DNA from: an uncultured Gemmiger sp.
GTDB lineage: Bacteria; Bacillota; Clostridia; Oscillospirales; Ruminococcaceae
Assembly (NCBI GenBank): GCA_944388165.1
Contig: CALXHS010000129.1
Coordinates: 1-37,725 of the forward strand
Reading direction: 5' to 3'
Length of the DNA stretch: 37,725 nucleotides
In this document: positions 24,324 to 32,485 of the stretch, piece after piece
Position numbering within the stretch: position 1 is the first letter of the stretch
Layout of the letters: the number at the start of each line of letters is the position of its first letter
The notes under the pieces: model-generated
Seen by the model: only the letters and a program-made list of their open reading frames with translations
Told to the model about the DNA's origin: nothing
Databases searched by the model: none
Translations under genes and position numbers: made by a program

Positions 24324-24656
24324 TCAGCGGTCAGGTTCACAGTCCAGGATGGACGGGATATTCTCCCAGCGATGGGGTTCAGTGCTGTACCGTTCCTTGA
24401 TCCAGGCCACAGCAGCGTCCAGCCCTTCCTGGTTGCCCTCAAATTCTGCCTGGGACATTTTCTCTTCGGCAGTGTGCTCCAGGCTCCAGGGGCCGGGCCA
24501 TACGGTGGCAGTAAGATACTCCACCTTCTTTTTGCCGGTCTCATCCGCAGGGTCTGCCTTTTTGCCCGGCATCACCAGAAAGCGCATACCGCCTTCGGCC
24601 CCCGAATAGGGGTTTCCGTTGTGGAACCAGTGGTAGATGGGCAATGCAAAAGACAT
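24324..24656 (-). CDS. conserved-looking small protein of unknown function
   Basis: I do not recognise this 110-residue protein. It is acidic and tryptophan-rich, with no signal peptide or membrane segment. Notable stretches are MSFALPIYHWFHNGNPYSGAEGG near the start, VEYLTATVWPGPWSLEHT in the middle and a helical C-terminal part (LDAAVAWIKERYSTEPHRW). It is very likely a real gene: the ATG at 24656 has AAGGAAG upstream, and a strong promoter sits 40 bases before it. It is a single-gene unit convergent with the pectin operon, with no functional clue from neighbours. Confidence 0.75.
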   Translation of the reverse strand: MSFALPIYHWFHNGNPYSGAEGGMRFLVMPGKKADPADETGKKKVEYLTATVWPGPWSLEHTAEEKMSQAEFEGNQEGLDAAVAWIKERYSTEPHRWENIPSILDCEPDR

Positions 24657-24693
24657 GAGCGGTGCTTCCTTTCTGATTGGATATCTGCTAAAA

Positions 24694-24722
24694 AGTATAG
24701 CATCCGCGTTATACGGCGTCAA
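24694..24722 (-). promoter_or_regulatory. promoter of the small unknown gene
   Basis: On the minus strand TTGACG (24722-24717), a 17-base spacer and TATACT (24699-24694). Confidence 0.75.
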
Positions 24723-24784
24723 TCGAAAGGGGCTTGAAACGGATCAGTCCATGTCGGAGCAGATGCCACTTTTCCTTATCTATA

Positions 24785-24813
24785 TTGCTTTTTCCTGTTG
24801 TGACCCCTATAAT
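24785..24813 (+). promoter_or_regulatory. promoter of the repeat lipoprotein gene
   Basis: TTGCTT (24785-24790), a 17-base spacer and TATAAT (24808-24813). Its position downstream of the first in-frame ATG (24734) supports the later start at 24902. Confidence 0.72.
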
Positions 24814-24901
24814 AAGAAAAGTTCTTTTCCCTGTATGGGATTTATTTGCGGTCCGTATAAAAAAGAAAAAGCACGCCTATCGCGCCTCTGTAAGGACAAG
24901 G

Positions 24902-25444
24902 ATGTTTGCGGCAGCCTGTTCTGTGATGCTGCTTATGCTGGTTTCCTGCGGTTACTCTCAGGAAGACCTGGACGCCGCACGCCAGGATGGGTATGATACC
25001 GGTTACAGCGAAGGCTATGATATTGGCTATACCGAGGGTCAGGATGCCGGATATGATACTGGGTACGCGGAAGGTTCCGATGCCGGGTATGATACGGGCT
25101 ACGCCGAAGGCAAGGACAGCGGCTACACCACCGGCCACGAGGAAGGGTATGCCGAGGGCCTGGAAGAAGGCAGCAGCCTGGGTTATGACAAGGGTTACGC
25201 CGAGGGCAAACAGGCGGCCGCTTCCGCCTCCGTGTCTGCCTCGTCTTCCGGCAGCGGCGGCGAGAAGGCCGTCGGCGCACCGTCTGTCCAGGAGACCTCC
25301 GCCACCGTTTACATCACTGCGACAGGTTCCAAATATCACCGTTCCGGGTGCAGCTACCTGAAAAAGAGCTGCATTGCCACCACCCTGAGCGATGCCAAAG
25401 CCAGCGGGTACACTGCTTACAGCCGCTGCAATCCGCCGGCTTAA
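24902..25444 (+). CDS. lipoprotein with Gly-Tyr repeats and an Ada-like zinc-ribbon-type tail
   Basis: A 180-residue protein of unknown function. The start (MFAAACSVMLLMLVSCGYSQ) is a short lipoprotein signal with a possible lipobox L-V-S-C. Next, about residues 26-105, come repeats of the form D-x-G-Y-D-x-G-Y-x-E-G, including two units that are nearly identical as 36-base DNA. A Ser/Ala-rich linker follows. The last 45 residues (VYITATGSKYHRSGCSYLKK...TTLSDAKASGYTAYSRCNPPA) match a small Cys domain common at the ends of secreted Firmicute proteins. In that domain the usual P-C-x-x-C-N is Y-S-R-C-N here, so one cysteine is replaced, while an extra Cys lies in KKSC. The start at 24902 fits the promoter and AAGGA. 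Confidence 0.8.
   Translation: MFAAACSVMLLMLVSCGYSQEDLDAARQDGYDTGYSEGYDIGYTEGQDAGYDTGYAEGSDAGYDTGYAEGKDSGYTTGHEEGYAEGLEEGSSLGYDKGYAEGKQAAASASVSASSSGSGGEKAVGAPSVQETSATVYITATGSKYHRSGCSYLKKSCIATTLSDAKASGYTAYSRCNPPA
25043..25114 (+). repeat. two tandem 36-base repeats inside the lipoprotein gene
   Basis: Units 25043-25078 and 25079-25114 both begin GATGCCGG and differ at a handful of mostly third-codon positions plus the last codon. They encode DAGYDTGYAEGS and DAGYDTGYAEGK. Flanking units are more diverged. Confidence 0.85.
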
Positions 25445-25518
25445 TCGACCGTTTTGACAGGCCGAACACGGCCTGCCTGGGCAATGGGGTTGTTTTGACA
25501 GATATAGCAACAACATAA

Positions 25519-25561
25519 GGCCCCCAACTTTCCGATATTCTCGGATGGTTGGGGGCCTTCC
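25519..25561 (+). terminator. intrinsic terminator of the repeat lipoprotein gene
   Basis: GGCCCCCAAC pairs with GTTGGGGGCC, with an inner TCCGA/TCGGA helix, followed by TTCCTT. About 75 bases after the stop codon. Confidence 0.82.
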
Positions 25562-25649
25562 TTGTACGACACTTTTACGATTCTGCGCTCTGTTCAAAAC
25601 CACAAAAACGCAAAAATAAAGCAAACCAGAGGTAATGAAACAAGAAAAA

Positions 25650-25691
25650 GCCCAGAACTTAACGTTTTACCGTTAAGTTCTGGGCTTTATT
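25650..25691 (-). terminator. terminator of tRNA-Gly (bidirectional)
   Basis: AGCCCAGAACTTAACG pairs perfectly with CGTTAAGTTCTGGGCT. On the minus strand it is followed by TTTTTC, directly after the tRNA; on the plus strand by TTATTT. Confidence 0.87.
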
Positions 25692-25767
25692 TGGAGCGGG
25701 ATACGAGTCTCGAACTCGCCACCTACTGCTTGGGAAGCAGTCACTCTACCGGATGAGCTAATCCCGC
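25692..25767 (-). tRNA. tRNA-Gly (CCC anticodon)
   Basis: A 76-base tRNA with encoded CCA. The acceptor arm is GCGGGAT/ATCCCGC, the D arm contains TAGCTCATCCGGTAGAG, the anticodon stem-loop is ACTGC-TTCCCAA-GCAGT giving anticodon CCC, and the T arm is GCGAG-TTCGAGA-CTCGT. The discriminator base is T. It reads GGG glycine codons. It is a single-gene unit with a consensus promoter and a strong terminator. Confidence 0.97.
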
Positions 25768-25780
25768 ATCGGTGAGAATG

Positions 25781-25809
25781 ATTATACCAAACCGATGCAG
25801 GTTTGTCAA
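25781..25809 (-). promoter_or_regulatory. perfect-consensus promoter of tRNA-Gly
   Basis: On the minus strand TTGACA (25809-25804), a 17-base spacer and TATAAT (25786-25781). An inverted repeat, GCATCGGT/ACCGATGC (25798-25791 and 25773-25766), flanks the -10. Confidence 0.88.
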
Positions 25810-25827
25810 GTCGAAACGCGACAGGCT

Positions 25828-27051
25828 TTACTGATGATCCTTGTACAGGTCGGCCAGGTTCAGCAGCACTTCCACCGCCTGGTCCATCTTCTCCACGGTG
25901 ATGCACTCAAAGGGACCGTGGAAATTGAAGCCACCGGTGCCCAGGTTCGGGCAGGGCAGTCCCTTATAGGAAAGGGTGGCGCCGTCGGTACCGCCGCGGA
26001 TGGGCGTTTCGATGGGTTCCAGTCCGGCGGCACGGATGGCCTTGCGGGCGTTCTCGATCAGGTGGAAATGGGGCTTGACCTGTTCCACCATGTTGCGATA
26101 GCTGTCGGTCAGTTCCACTTCCACAGTACCGGCGCCATACTTTTCGTTCAGGCAGTCGGCAATGTGCTGCATCTGGGCTTTGCGGGCTTCAAAGCGGGCG
26201 GCGTCATGGTCGCGCACGATATAGCCCAGCTTGGCTTCGGTCACATCGCCCACCATGCTGCACAGGTGGAAAAATCCCTCGTACCCTTCGGTGTGTTCCG
26301 GGCGGGCAAAGGCAGGCAGGGCGGTGTGGTATTCGATGGCGATGTTCTGGGCGTTGCGCATGGTGTTCTTGGCGCTGCCGGGGTGCACCGAGAAGCCATG
26401 CACCGTCACCACCGCACCGGCGGCGTTGAAGTTTTCGTAGTTGATCTCACCCACGTCGTCGCCGTCCACGGTATAAGCCCAGGCTGCGCCGAAGCCCTCT
26501 ACATCAAAGAAGTCGGCGCCCTGGCCCACCTCTTCATCAGGGGTGAAGGCTACGCAGATCTTCCCGTGGGCACGGCCGTCCGCCTGCAGGCGTTCCAACA
26601 TGGTCATGATCTCGGCCACACCCGCCTTATCGTCGGCGCCCAGCAAGGTAGTGCCGTCGGCAGTGATGAGGGTCTGGCCCTTCATGGAAGCCAGGAAGGG
26701 AAACTCGCTCACATGCATCACGTCACCGGTGGCGGGCAGGGTCACGTCGCCGCCATCATAGTTTTCATGCAGCTGGGGACGGACATTCTCACCGGAAGCA
26801 TCCGGGGCGGTATCCATATGAGCCACAAAGCCCAGGCCGGGGGTCTTTTCATAGCCCGAGGTGGCAGGCAGAGTGGCATACACATAGCCGTGTTCGTCCA
26901 CCCGGGCATCGGTCAGGCCCAGGTCCAGCAGCTCCTTGTGCAGGATCTTGGCCAGGTCCAACTGACGGGCGGTGGAAGGATGGCTGGTGCTGTCCGGGTC
27001 GGAGGTGGTATACACCTGTGCATAGCGCAGGAAGCGTTCGTAAGCACGCAT
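25828..27051 (-). CDS. pepT: peptidase T (tripeptide aminopeptidase)
   Basis: Zinc aminopeptidase of the M20 family that removes the N-terminal residue of tripeptides in the cytoplasm. Its 407 residues (the normal length) include AHMDTAPD with His78 and Asp80, the bridging Asp in LLGADDKAGVAE, the catalytic Glu pair in FTPDEEVGQGADFFDV, and SVHPGSAKNTM in the lid domain. The C-terminal IETPIRGGTDGATLSYKGLPCPNLGTGGFNFHGPFE carries the last ligand. It is a single-gene unit with its own promoter; the tRNA-Gly promoter begins just after its stop. Confidence 0.96.
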   Translation of the reverse strand: MRAYERFLRYAQVYTTSDPDSTSHPSTARQLDLAKILHKELLDLGLTDARVDEHGYVYATLPATSGYEKTPGLGFVAHMDTAPDASGENVRPQLHENYDGGDVTLPATGDVMHVSEFPFLASMKGQTLITADGTTLLGADDKAGVAEIMTMLERLQADGRAHGKICVAFTPDEEVGQGADFFDVEGFGAAWAYTVDGDDVGEINYENFNAAGAVVTVHGFSVHPGSAKNTMRNAQNIAIEYHTALPAFARPEHTEGYEGFFHLCSMVGDVTEAKLGYIVRDHDAARFEARKAQMQHIADCLNEKYGAGTVEVELTDSYRNMVEQVKPHFHLIENARKAIRAAGLEPIETPIRGGTDGATLSYKGLPCPNLGTGGFNFHGPFECITVEKMDQAVEVLLNLADLYKDHQ

Positions 27052-27094
27052 AAACAGGATCTCCTTTATATTGGAAGTAAATCAAACCGTTGAC

Positions 27095-27123
27095 ATTGTA
27101 ACACAAAAAGAAGCATTTTCCAA
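27095..27123 (-). promoter_or_regulatory. promoter of pepT
   Basis: On the minus strand TTGGAA (27123-27118), a 17-base spacer and TACAAT (27100-27095). Confidence 0.7.
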
Positions 27124-27133
27124 GACAGGGGCC

Positions 27134-27162
27134 TTTTCAAGCTGTTACTTTTATGATAGAAT
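27134..27162 (+). promoter_or_regulatory. candidate promoter of the envelope-glycan operon
   Basis: TTTTCA (27134-27139), a 17-base spacer and TAGAAT (27157-27162), about 70 bases before capE and back to back with the pepT promoter. The -35 is weak. Confidence 0.5.
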
Positions 27163-27232
27163 TATGAAGATTATAAAGGCGATTTATGCCGTATGGCAAC
27201 TATACATCAATAAAGAATTTAGGAGGCCTCTC

Positions 27233-28285
27233 ATGGCAGACACGATTTTCAAGGGCAAAACGCTTCTGATTACCGGCGGTACCGGCAGCTTCGGACATAC
27301 CGTTCTGAAGCATTTCCTCACCACCGACATCGGCGAGATCCGCATTTTCTCCCGCGACGAGAAAAAGCAGGACGACATGCGCCATGAACTGCAGGCGAAC
27401 TATCCTGAACATTACGAAAAGGTCAAGTTCTACATCGGTGATGTGCGCAACATCCAGAGCCTGCGTGACGTGATGCCCGGCGTGAACTACATCTTCCATG
27501 CAGCCGCCCTCAAGCAGGTCCCTTCCTGCGAGTTCTTCCCCATGGAAGCGGTGCGCACCAACATCGAAGGCACCGACAACCTGCTGCACGCCGCCATTGA
27601 GGCCAACGTGGAGCGCGTGGTCTGCCTGTCCACCGACAAGGCCGCTTATCCCATCAACGCCATGGGCATTTCCAAGGCCATGATGGAGCACGTCATCACC
27701 GCCAATGCCCGCGTGTCCGCCCAGCGCGGCGGCCCGGTCATCTGCTGCACCCGGTACGGCAACGTTATGGCCAGCCGCGGCTCGGTCATTCCCCTGTTCG
27801 TGGAGCAGATCCGTGCGGGCAACCCCATCACCATCACCGACCCCAACATGACCCGCTTCCTGATGAACCTGGACGAGGCCGTAGATCTGGTCATGTTCGC
27901 CTTTGAACATGCCCGTCCCGGCGACCTGTTCATCCAGAAATCCGACGCTTCCACCATCGGCGATCTGGCCAAGGCTGTGCAGACCCTGTTCGGTGACACC
28001 GGCACCCGCATCATCGGCACCCGTCACGGCGAAAAGCTGTACGAGACCCTGATGACCAAGGAAGAACGCATGCGCAGCGAGGACATGGGCGGTTACTTCC
28101 GCGTTTCTGCCGACAACCGCGACCTGAACTACGACAAGTACTTCATCAAGGGCGAAGTACACACCCAGGCGGACGAGGATTACACCAGCCACAACACCCG
28201 CCGCCTGAACGTGGAAGAAACCATTGCCAAGATCAAGACCACCGATTATATCAAAGAGGAGCTGGCCAAGGATGGCAAGTGCTGA
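27233..28285 (+). CDS. capE: UDP-GlcNAc 4,6-dehydratase/5-epimerase, CapE type
   Basis: First step towards UDP-N-acetyl-L-fucosamine: dehydrates and epimerises UDP-GlcNAc. The 350-residue short-chain dehydrogenase has the NAD motif ITGGTGSFGHTV (about 12-23), FSRDEKKQDDMRHEL, the LSTDKAAYPINAMGISKAMMEHV active-site region of the CapE/FlaA1/PglF group (Asp-Lys pair plus M-G-x-S-K), and GTRHGEKLYETLMTKEE. The ATG at 27233 has AGGAGG 7 bases upstream; the longer open frame would begin upstream of the promoter. It is followed by CapF and CapG homologues, which strongly supports this member rather than PseB or FlaA1. Confidence 0.9.
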   Translation: MADTIFKGKTLLITGGTGSFGHTVLKHFLTTDIGEIRIFSRDEKKQDDMRHELQANYPEHYEKVKFYIGDVRNIQSLRDVMPGVNYIFHAAALKQVPSCEFFPMEAVRTNIEGTDNLLHAAIEANVERVVCLSTDKAAYPINAMGISKAMMEHVITANARVSAQRGGPVICCTRYGNVMASRGSVIPLFVEQIRAGNPITITDPNMTRFLMNLDEAVDLVMFAFEHARPGDLFIQKSDASTIGDLAKAVQTLFGDTGTRIIGTRHGEKLYETLMTKEERMRSEDMGGYFRVSADNRDLNYDKYFIKGEVHTQADEDYTSHNTRRLNVEETIAKIKTTDYIKEELAKDGKC

Positions 28286-29456
28286 GTTTGACAAGCAGTC
28301 CCCTGTGCTGATCACCGGCGCGGGCGGATTTGTGGGCCGCAATCTGGTGGCTACCCTGAAGACACGGGGCTACACCGACCTGATGCTGTTTGAAAAGGAG
28401 GACACCCTGGAGACCCTGACGGCGTATTGCCGCCGGGCTGCTTTTGTGGTGCATCTGGCAGGCATCAACCGCCCCAAAGACCCCAGCGAGTTCTACACCG
28501 GCAATGCCGGGCTCACCGACACCATGCTGTCCCTGCTGGAAGAAGCGGGCAGCCAGGCCCCGGTGCTGGTGACTTCCAGCATCCAGGCAGAGCTGGACAA
28601 CGACTACGGCAAGAGCAAGCTGCAGGCGGAACAAGCCATTTTCACCCACGGGCAGCACACCGGTGCGCCGGTGTTCATCTTCCGTATGGAAGGTGTGTTC
28701 GGCAAATGGTGCCGCCCCAACTACAACAGCGTTGTGGCCACCTTCTGCCACAACGTGGCCCATGGTCTGCCTATCCAGGTGCGGGACCCGACCTATTCCC
28801 TGCCCCTGGTCTACATTGACGATGTGGTGGCCTGCATTCTGGACGCTATGGAAAAGGGCGAAGCGGTACGGGACGATGCGGGCATCTGCCGCATCCATCC
28901 GGTGCACACCGTCACCTTGGGTCAGCTGGCCGAAACCATCCAGGGCTTTGCCAAGGCCCGGGGCGGCAAAGCCGCTGAAGCCCTGGGCTCCGACGGTCTG
29001 CCCACCCTGGCTGTACCGGACCTGGCAGACGGCAGTTTTGAAAAGAAGCTGTATTCCACCTATCTTTCCTATCTGCCCGCCGACGAGTTTGCCTACGACC
29101 TGAACATGCACTGCGACAACCGGGGCAGCTTCACTGAGTTCCTGCGCACCCCCGAACGTGGCCAGGTCAGCGTGAACATCTCCAAGCCCGGCATCGTGAA
29201 GGGCAACCACTGGCACCACACCAAGAACGAGAAGTTCCTGGTAGTCAAGGGCGAAGGCATCATCCGGTTCCGCCAGATCTTCTCCGACGAAGTCATCGAG
29301 TACCGGGTGTCCGGGGAGAAACTGCAGGTGGTGGACATTCCCTGCGGCTACACCCACAACATTGAAAATGTGGGCGAAGGCGAGATGGTCACCGTGATGT
29401 GGGCCAACGAAGCCTTTGACCCGGAACATCCCGACACCTTTGCCATGCAGGTCTGA
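28272..29456 (+). CDS. capF: UDP-sugar reductase with cupin domain, CapF type
   Basis: Second step of UDP-L-FucNAc synthesis: the CapF family reduces the 4-keto intermediate to UDP-N-acetyl-L-talosamine. The 394 residues have an N-terminal reductase domain (ITGAGGFVGRNLV at about 12-24; catalytic YGKSK in DNDYGKSKLQAEQ) and a C-terminal cupin from about 275. The cupin metal site is GIVKGNHWHHTKNEKFLVVKGEG, and CGYTHNIENVGEGEMVTVMWANE follows. The ATG at 28272 lies inside the end of capE (14-base overlap), implying coupled translation. This two-domain layout is diagnostic for CapF. Confidence 0.92.
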   Translation: MASAEFDKQSPVLITGAGGFVGRNLVATLKTRGYTDLMLFEKEDTLETLTAYCRRAAFVVHLAGINRPKDPSEFYTGNAGLTDTMLSLLEEAGSQAPVLVTSSIQAELDNDYGKSKLQAEQAIFTHGQHTGAPVFIFRMEGVFGKWCRPNYNSVVATFCHNVAHGLPIQVRDPTYSLPLVYIDDVVACILDAMEKGEAVRDDAGICRIHPVHTVTLGQLAETIQGFAKARGGKAAEALGSDGLPTLAVPDLADGSFEKKLYSTYLSYLPADEFAYDLNMHCDNRGSFTEFLRTPERGQVSVNISKPGIVKGNHWHHTKNEKFLVVKGEGIIRFRQIFSDEVIEYRVSGEKLQVVDIPCGYTHNIENVGEGEMVTVMWANEAFDPEHPDTFAMQV

Positions 29457-29513
29457 TACGGAAATTTTTCTTTTGGTTGTTACAAGGCTGTTTTCCTGAA
29501 AGAGGTGTTGGAC

Positions 29514-29987
29514 ATGTCTGTAACTATATCGGTTCGCATTCAAAAAGCGGTCACCCGGCTGTTTGCCACCAAATACGGTGTGCTGGGCAGTTTGCTCACT
29601 TTGTGCGGTGTGATCGGCCTTATTGAGTTTGTCCTGAACCCCGGGTTGGAAAGCGCGGCTTTGGCCGTGGTCTTTCTGGTGCTCGCCATGGTTTTGTTGT
29701 CTGTTCACGCCGGGGCACTGCACCGGGACCGGGTTCTGCTGCAAACAGGCTGCCCGGTGACCGGGCAGGTGGACGGCACTCTGGACGGGGTGCTGATGCA
29801 TTCCGGGCCGGTGGTCTACAAACGTCACTACTCGGTACGGTTCCACTATGCCGTGAACGGCACCAACTACACCGGACGCAGCCGCTTTTCCTGGACAGCG
29901 CCCCTTCTGCCCCCGGATGGCAAGCTGACCGTCTATATTGATCCCGCAGACCCGCGGCGGTGCGCGGTGGATTTATGGGCACTTTGA
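29514..29987 (+). CDS. small membrane protein, DUF3592-like
   Basis: A 157-residue protein with two adjacent membrane segments at about 20-60 (GVLGSLLTLCGVIGLIEFVL and AALAVVFLVLAMVLLSVHAGA). A soluble beta-rich tail follows: TGQVDGTLDGV..., KRHYSVRFHYAVNGTNYTGRSRFSW and LTVYIDPADPRRCAVDLWAL. The tail's P-V-x-G-x-V, F-x-Y-x-V-N-G-x-x-Y and V-x-Y-D-P-x-x-P pattern is that of DUF3592 proteins, whose function is unknown. AGAGG lies 8 bases before the ATG. It sits between capF and capG, where the S. aureus cap genes have no such protein. Confidence 0.75.
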   Translation: MSVTISVRIQKAVTRLFATKYGVLGSLLTLCGVIGLIEFVLNPGLESAALAVVFLVLAMVLLSVHAGALHRDRVLLQTGCPVTGQVDGTLDGVLMHSGPVVYKRHYSVRFHYAVNGTNYTGRSRFSWTAPLLPPDGKLTVYIDPADPRRCAVDLWAL

Positions 29988-30038
29988 AGTCCGTTTTCCT
30001 GACTTATTTTTACTACAACAGACAAGGACTGCTGAAAC

Positions 30039-31178
30039 ATGAAAAAACTCAGACTTATGACCATCATCGGCACCCGCCCGGAGATCATCCGGCTGAGCGC
30101 CGTCATCAAGAAGTGCGATAAATACTTTGACCAGATCCTGGTGCACACGGGGCAGAACTACGACTACACCCTGAACCAGATCTTCTTTGAGGATCTGGGC
30201 CTGCGGGCGCCGGATTTCTATCTGGATGCCGTGGGCAAGGACCTGGGCGAGACCATCGGCAACATCATCGCCAAGAGCTACGCCCTGATGGTGGAGCAGA
30301 AGCCGGACGCCCTGCTGATCCTGGGCGACACCAACAGCTGCCTGTCCGCCATCGGCGCCAAGCGGCTGCACATTCCCATCTTCCATATGGAAGCCGGCAA
30401 CCGCTGCTTTGACGAGTGCCTGCCCGAGGAGACCAACCGCCGCATTGTGGATCACATTGCGGACGTGAACATGTGCTATTCCGAGCATGCCCGCCGGTAT
30501 CTGAACGCCGAAGGCACCGCCAAGGAGCGCACCTTTGTCACCGGCAGCCCCATGGCGGAAGTGCTGCATGCCAACCTGGAAAAGATCGAAGCCAGCAACG
30601 TCCTGGAGCGCCTGGGTCTGGAACCCCACCGATACATCCTGCTTTCGGCCCACCGGGAGGAAAACATCGACACCGAACAGAATTTCATCGATCTGTTCAC
30701 CTCCATCAACCATCTGGCCGAAACCTACGACATGCCCATTCTGTACTCCTGCCATCCCCGCAGCCGCAAGCGCCTGGATGCCATGGGATTCAAACTGGAT
30801 TCCCGGGTCAGACTGCATGAGCCTCTGGGCTTCCATGACTACAACCACCTGCAGATGAACGCTTTCTGCGTGGTGAGCGACTCCGGTACGCTGCCGGAGG
30901 AATCCAGCTTCTTCCTGAGTGTGGGGCATCCCTTCCCCGCCGTCTGCATCCGCACCTCCACCGAACGTCCCGAAGCCCTGGACAAGGCCTGCTTTGTGCT
31001 GGCTGGTATCCGGGAAGGCGGCGTGGAGCAGGCTGTGGAGACCGCCGTGGCCATGAACGCCAACGGCGACAACGGCATCCCCGTGCCTTACTACACCGAG
31101 GATGTTTCCAACAAGGTCGTCAAGATCATCCAGAGCTACACCGGCGTGGTCAACAAGATGGTGTGGCGCAAACAATAA
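30039..31178 (+). CDS. capG: UDP-N-acetylglucosamine 2-epimerase family, CapG type
   Basis: Third step: 2-epimerisation of UDP-N-acetyl-L-talosamine to UDP-N-acetyl-L-fucosamine. The 379-residue non-hydrolysing epimerase has GTRPEIIRLSAVI (11-23), LGDTNSCLSA, HMEAGNRCFDECLPEETNRRIVDHIADVNM, LLSAHREENID and SDSGTLPEESSFF. The HMEAGNRCFD version of the family motif is typical of CapG/WbjD/FnlC rather than WecB (HVEAGLRT). With capE and capF just upstream, the pathway assignment is firm as an inference. A GT4 transferase follows 22 bases downstream. Confidence 0.9.
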   Translation: MKKLRLMTIIGTRPEIIRLSAVIKKCDKYFDQILVHTGQNYDYTLNQIFFEDLGLRAPDFYLDAVGKDLGETIGNIIAKSYALMVEQKPDALLILGDTNSCLSAIGAKRLHIPIFHMEAGNRCFDECLPEETNRRIVDHIADVNMCYSEHARRYLNAEGTAKERTFVTGSPMAEVLHANLEKIEASNVLERLGLEPHRYILLSAHREENIDTEQNFIDLFTSINHLAETYDMPILYSCHPRSRKRLDAMGFKLDSRVRLHEPLGFHDYNHLQMNAFCVVSDSGTLPEESSFFLSVGHPFPAVCIRTSTERPEALDKACFVLAGIREGGVEQAVETAVAMNANGDNGIPVPYYTEDVSNKVVKIIQSYTGVVNKMVWRKQ

Positions 31179-31200
31179 GGAAAGGGCGTGGGGAAACCCG

Positions 31201-32427
31201 ATGCCGAAAAAACGAATTCTGGTCGTGACCCAGCATTTCTGGCCGGAGAACTTCCGCATCAACGACATTGTGGAGGGCTTTCTGGCGGACGGGCTGGAAG
31301 CGGACGTGCTGTGCGGGCTGCCCAACTACCCCAAGGGCGAATGGTTCGACGGGTACGGTCCCCACGGCCCCTTTGAGGAATACTACAAGACCGCTCAGGT
31401 GTTCCGTGCCAAAGAACTGCCCCGCCGGGGCAACACCAGTGTGAACATCTTTCTGAATTACGTCAGCTGGCCACTGTATGCGGCGGGGAACCTTCACCGC
31501 CTGCCCGGCGGGTATGACGCAGTGTTCTGCTTCAACACCAGCCCGGTGCTCATGTGCTGGCCCGCCATCCGCTATGCCCGGCGCCATCACATTCCGCTGA
31601 CCAACTATGTGCTGGATATCTGGCCGGAAAACCTGTACAGCGTTCTGCCTGTCAAGAACAAACTGCTGCGGGGCATTGCCCAGGGGGTCAGCGACTGGCT
31701 GTACAAGCGCTGCGACCGGCTGATTGCCATGAGCGATCTGTTGCAGCAGCGTCTGGTGCAGCGCACCGGCAAGTCCCCCGCTGATGTGGCGGTGATCCCG
31801 CAGTACTGCGAGGACTTCTATGCCTGTCCCCTCTTTGACGAGGACCTGCACGAGCAGTTTGACGGGCAATTCAACCTGGTATTCACCGGGACCTTCACCC
31901 CCGCTCAGAGCCTGGAAACCGTGATCGACGCGGTGGGTCTGGCCCGGAAAAACGGCGCGGACAAGCTGCACCTTTTGCTGGTGGGCGACGGCATGAGCCG
32001 CACCGCCCTGGAGCGTTTTGTGGTGGAGCGGGGCGCCGGGGACTATGTGACCTTCTACGGCAGCGTACCGGCGGCGGACATTCCCCGCTTCACCGAACTG
32101 GCCGACGCGCTGATCGTATCCCTGTCCGATTCCCCCGACCTGGGGCTGACTGTGCCCGCCAAGGTGGCCAGCTATATGGCTGCGGGCAAGCCGGTGCTGG
32201 CCAGTATGGACGGGGCAGGTTTTGCCGCCGTGCAGCAAGCGGGCGGACTTTCCAGCCCGGCCTGCGATGCCGCTGCTCTGGCGAACAACCTGAACAAGCT
32301 GTATGCCATGACCACCGAACAGCGGGCCGAGATGGGCCGCCGGGCCAAGGAGTATTACCTGGCTCATTACCGCCGGGCACAATTGCTGCGCCGGCTGGAG
32401 GAATTTATTCTGAACGGAACGGTCTGA
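31201..32427 (+). CDS. GT4 glycosyltransferase, WbuB-like (probable L-FucNAc transferase)
   Basis: Cytoplasmic-face transferase of the GT-B fold. The 408 residues begin KKRILVVTQHFWPENFRINDIVEGFLADGLEADVLCGLPNYPKGEWFDGYG, the opening of the WbuB/FucNAc-transferase group. The donor-binding half has LVFTGTFTPAQSLETVIDA, LLLVGDGMSRTALE and the E-x7-E-like region SDSPDLGLTVPAKVASYMAAGKPVLAS. It is placed right after the three FucNAc genes, so adding L-FucNAc to a lipid-linked glycan is the best reading. The ATG at 31201 follows a GGGG-containing site; an upstream reading would overlap capG. The acceptor sugar is unknown. Confidence 0.82.
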   Translation: MPKKRILVVTQHFWPENFRINDIVEGFLADGLEADVLCGLPNYPKGEWFDGYGPHGPFEEYYKTAQVFRAKELPRRGNTSVNIFLNYVSWPLYAAGNLHRLPGGYDAVFCFNTSPVLMCWPAIRYARRHHIPLTNYVLDIWPENLYSVLPVKNKLLRGIAQGVSDWLYKRCDRLIAMSDLLQQRLVQRTGKSPADVAVIPQYCEDFYACPLFDEDLHEQFDGQFNLVFTGTFTPAQSLETVIDAVGLARKNGADKLHLLLVGDGMSRTALERFVVERGAGDYVTFYGSVPAADIPRFTELADALIVSLSDSPDLGLTVPAKVASYMAAGKPVLASMDGAGFAAVQQAGGLSSPACDAAALANNLNKLYAMTTEQRAEMGRRAKEYYLAHYRRAQLLRRLEEFILNGTV

Positions 32428-32485
32428 ACCGTGATTCCGGGCACCGCATTTTTGCAGCTGCCCGACAAAGACATGAGGTGTTGTT

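Noticed and set aside
24734..24901. A longer N-terminus for the repeat lipoprotein.
   Set aside because: It would start upstream of the TATAAT promoter and would bury the lipoprotein signal 56 residues into the protein.
25043..25114. CRISPR-like repeats.
   Set aside because: The repeats are contiguous, in frame and coding; there are no spacers and no cas genes.
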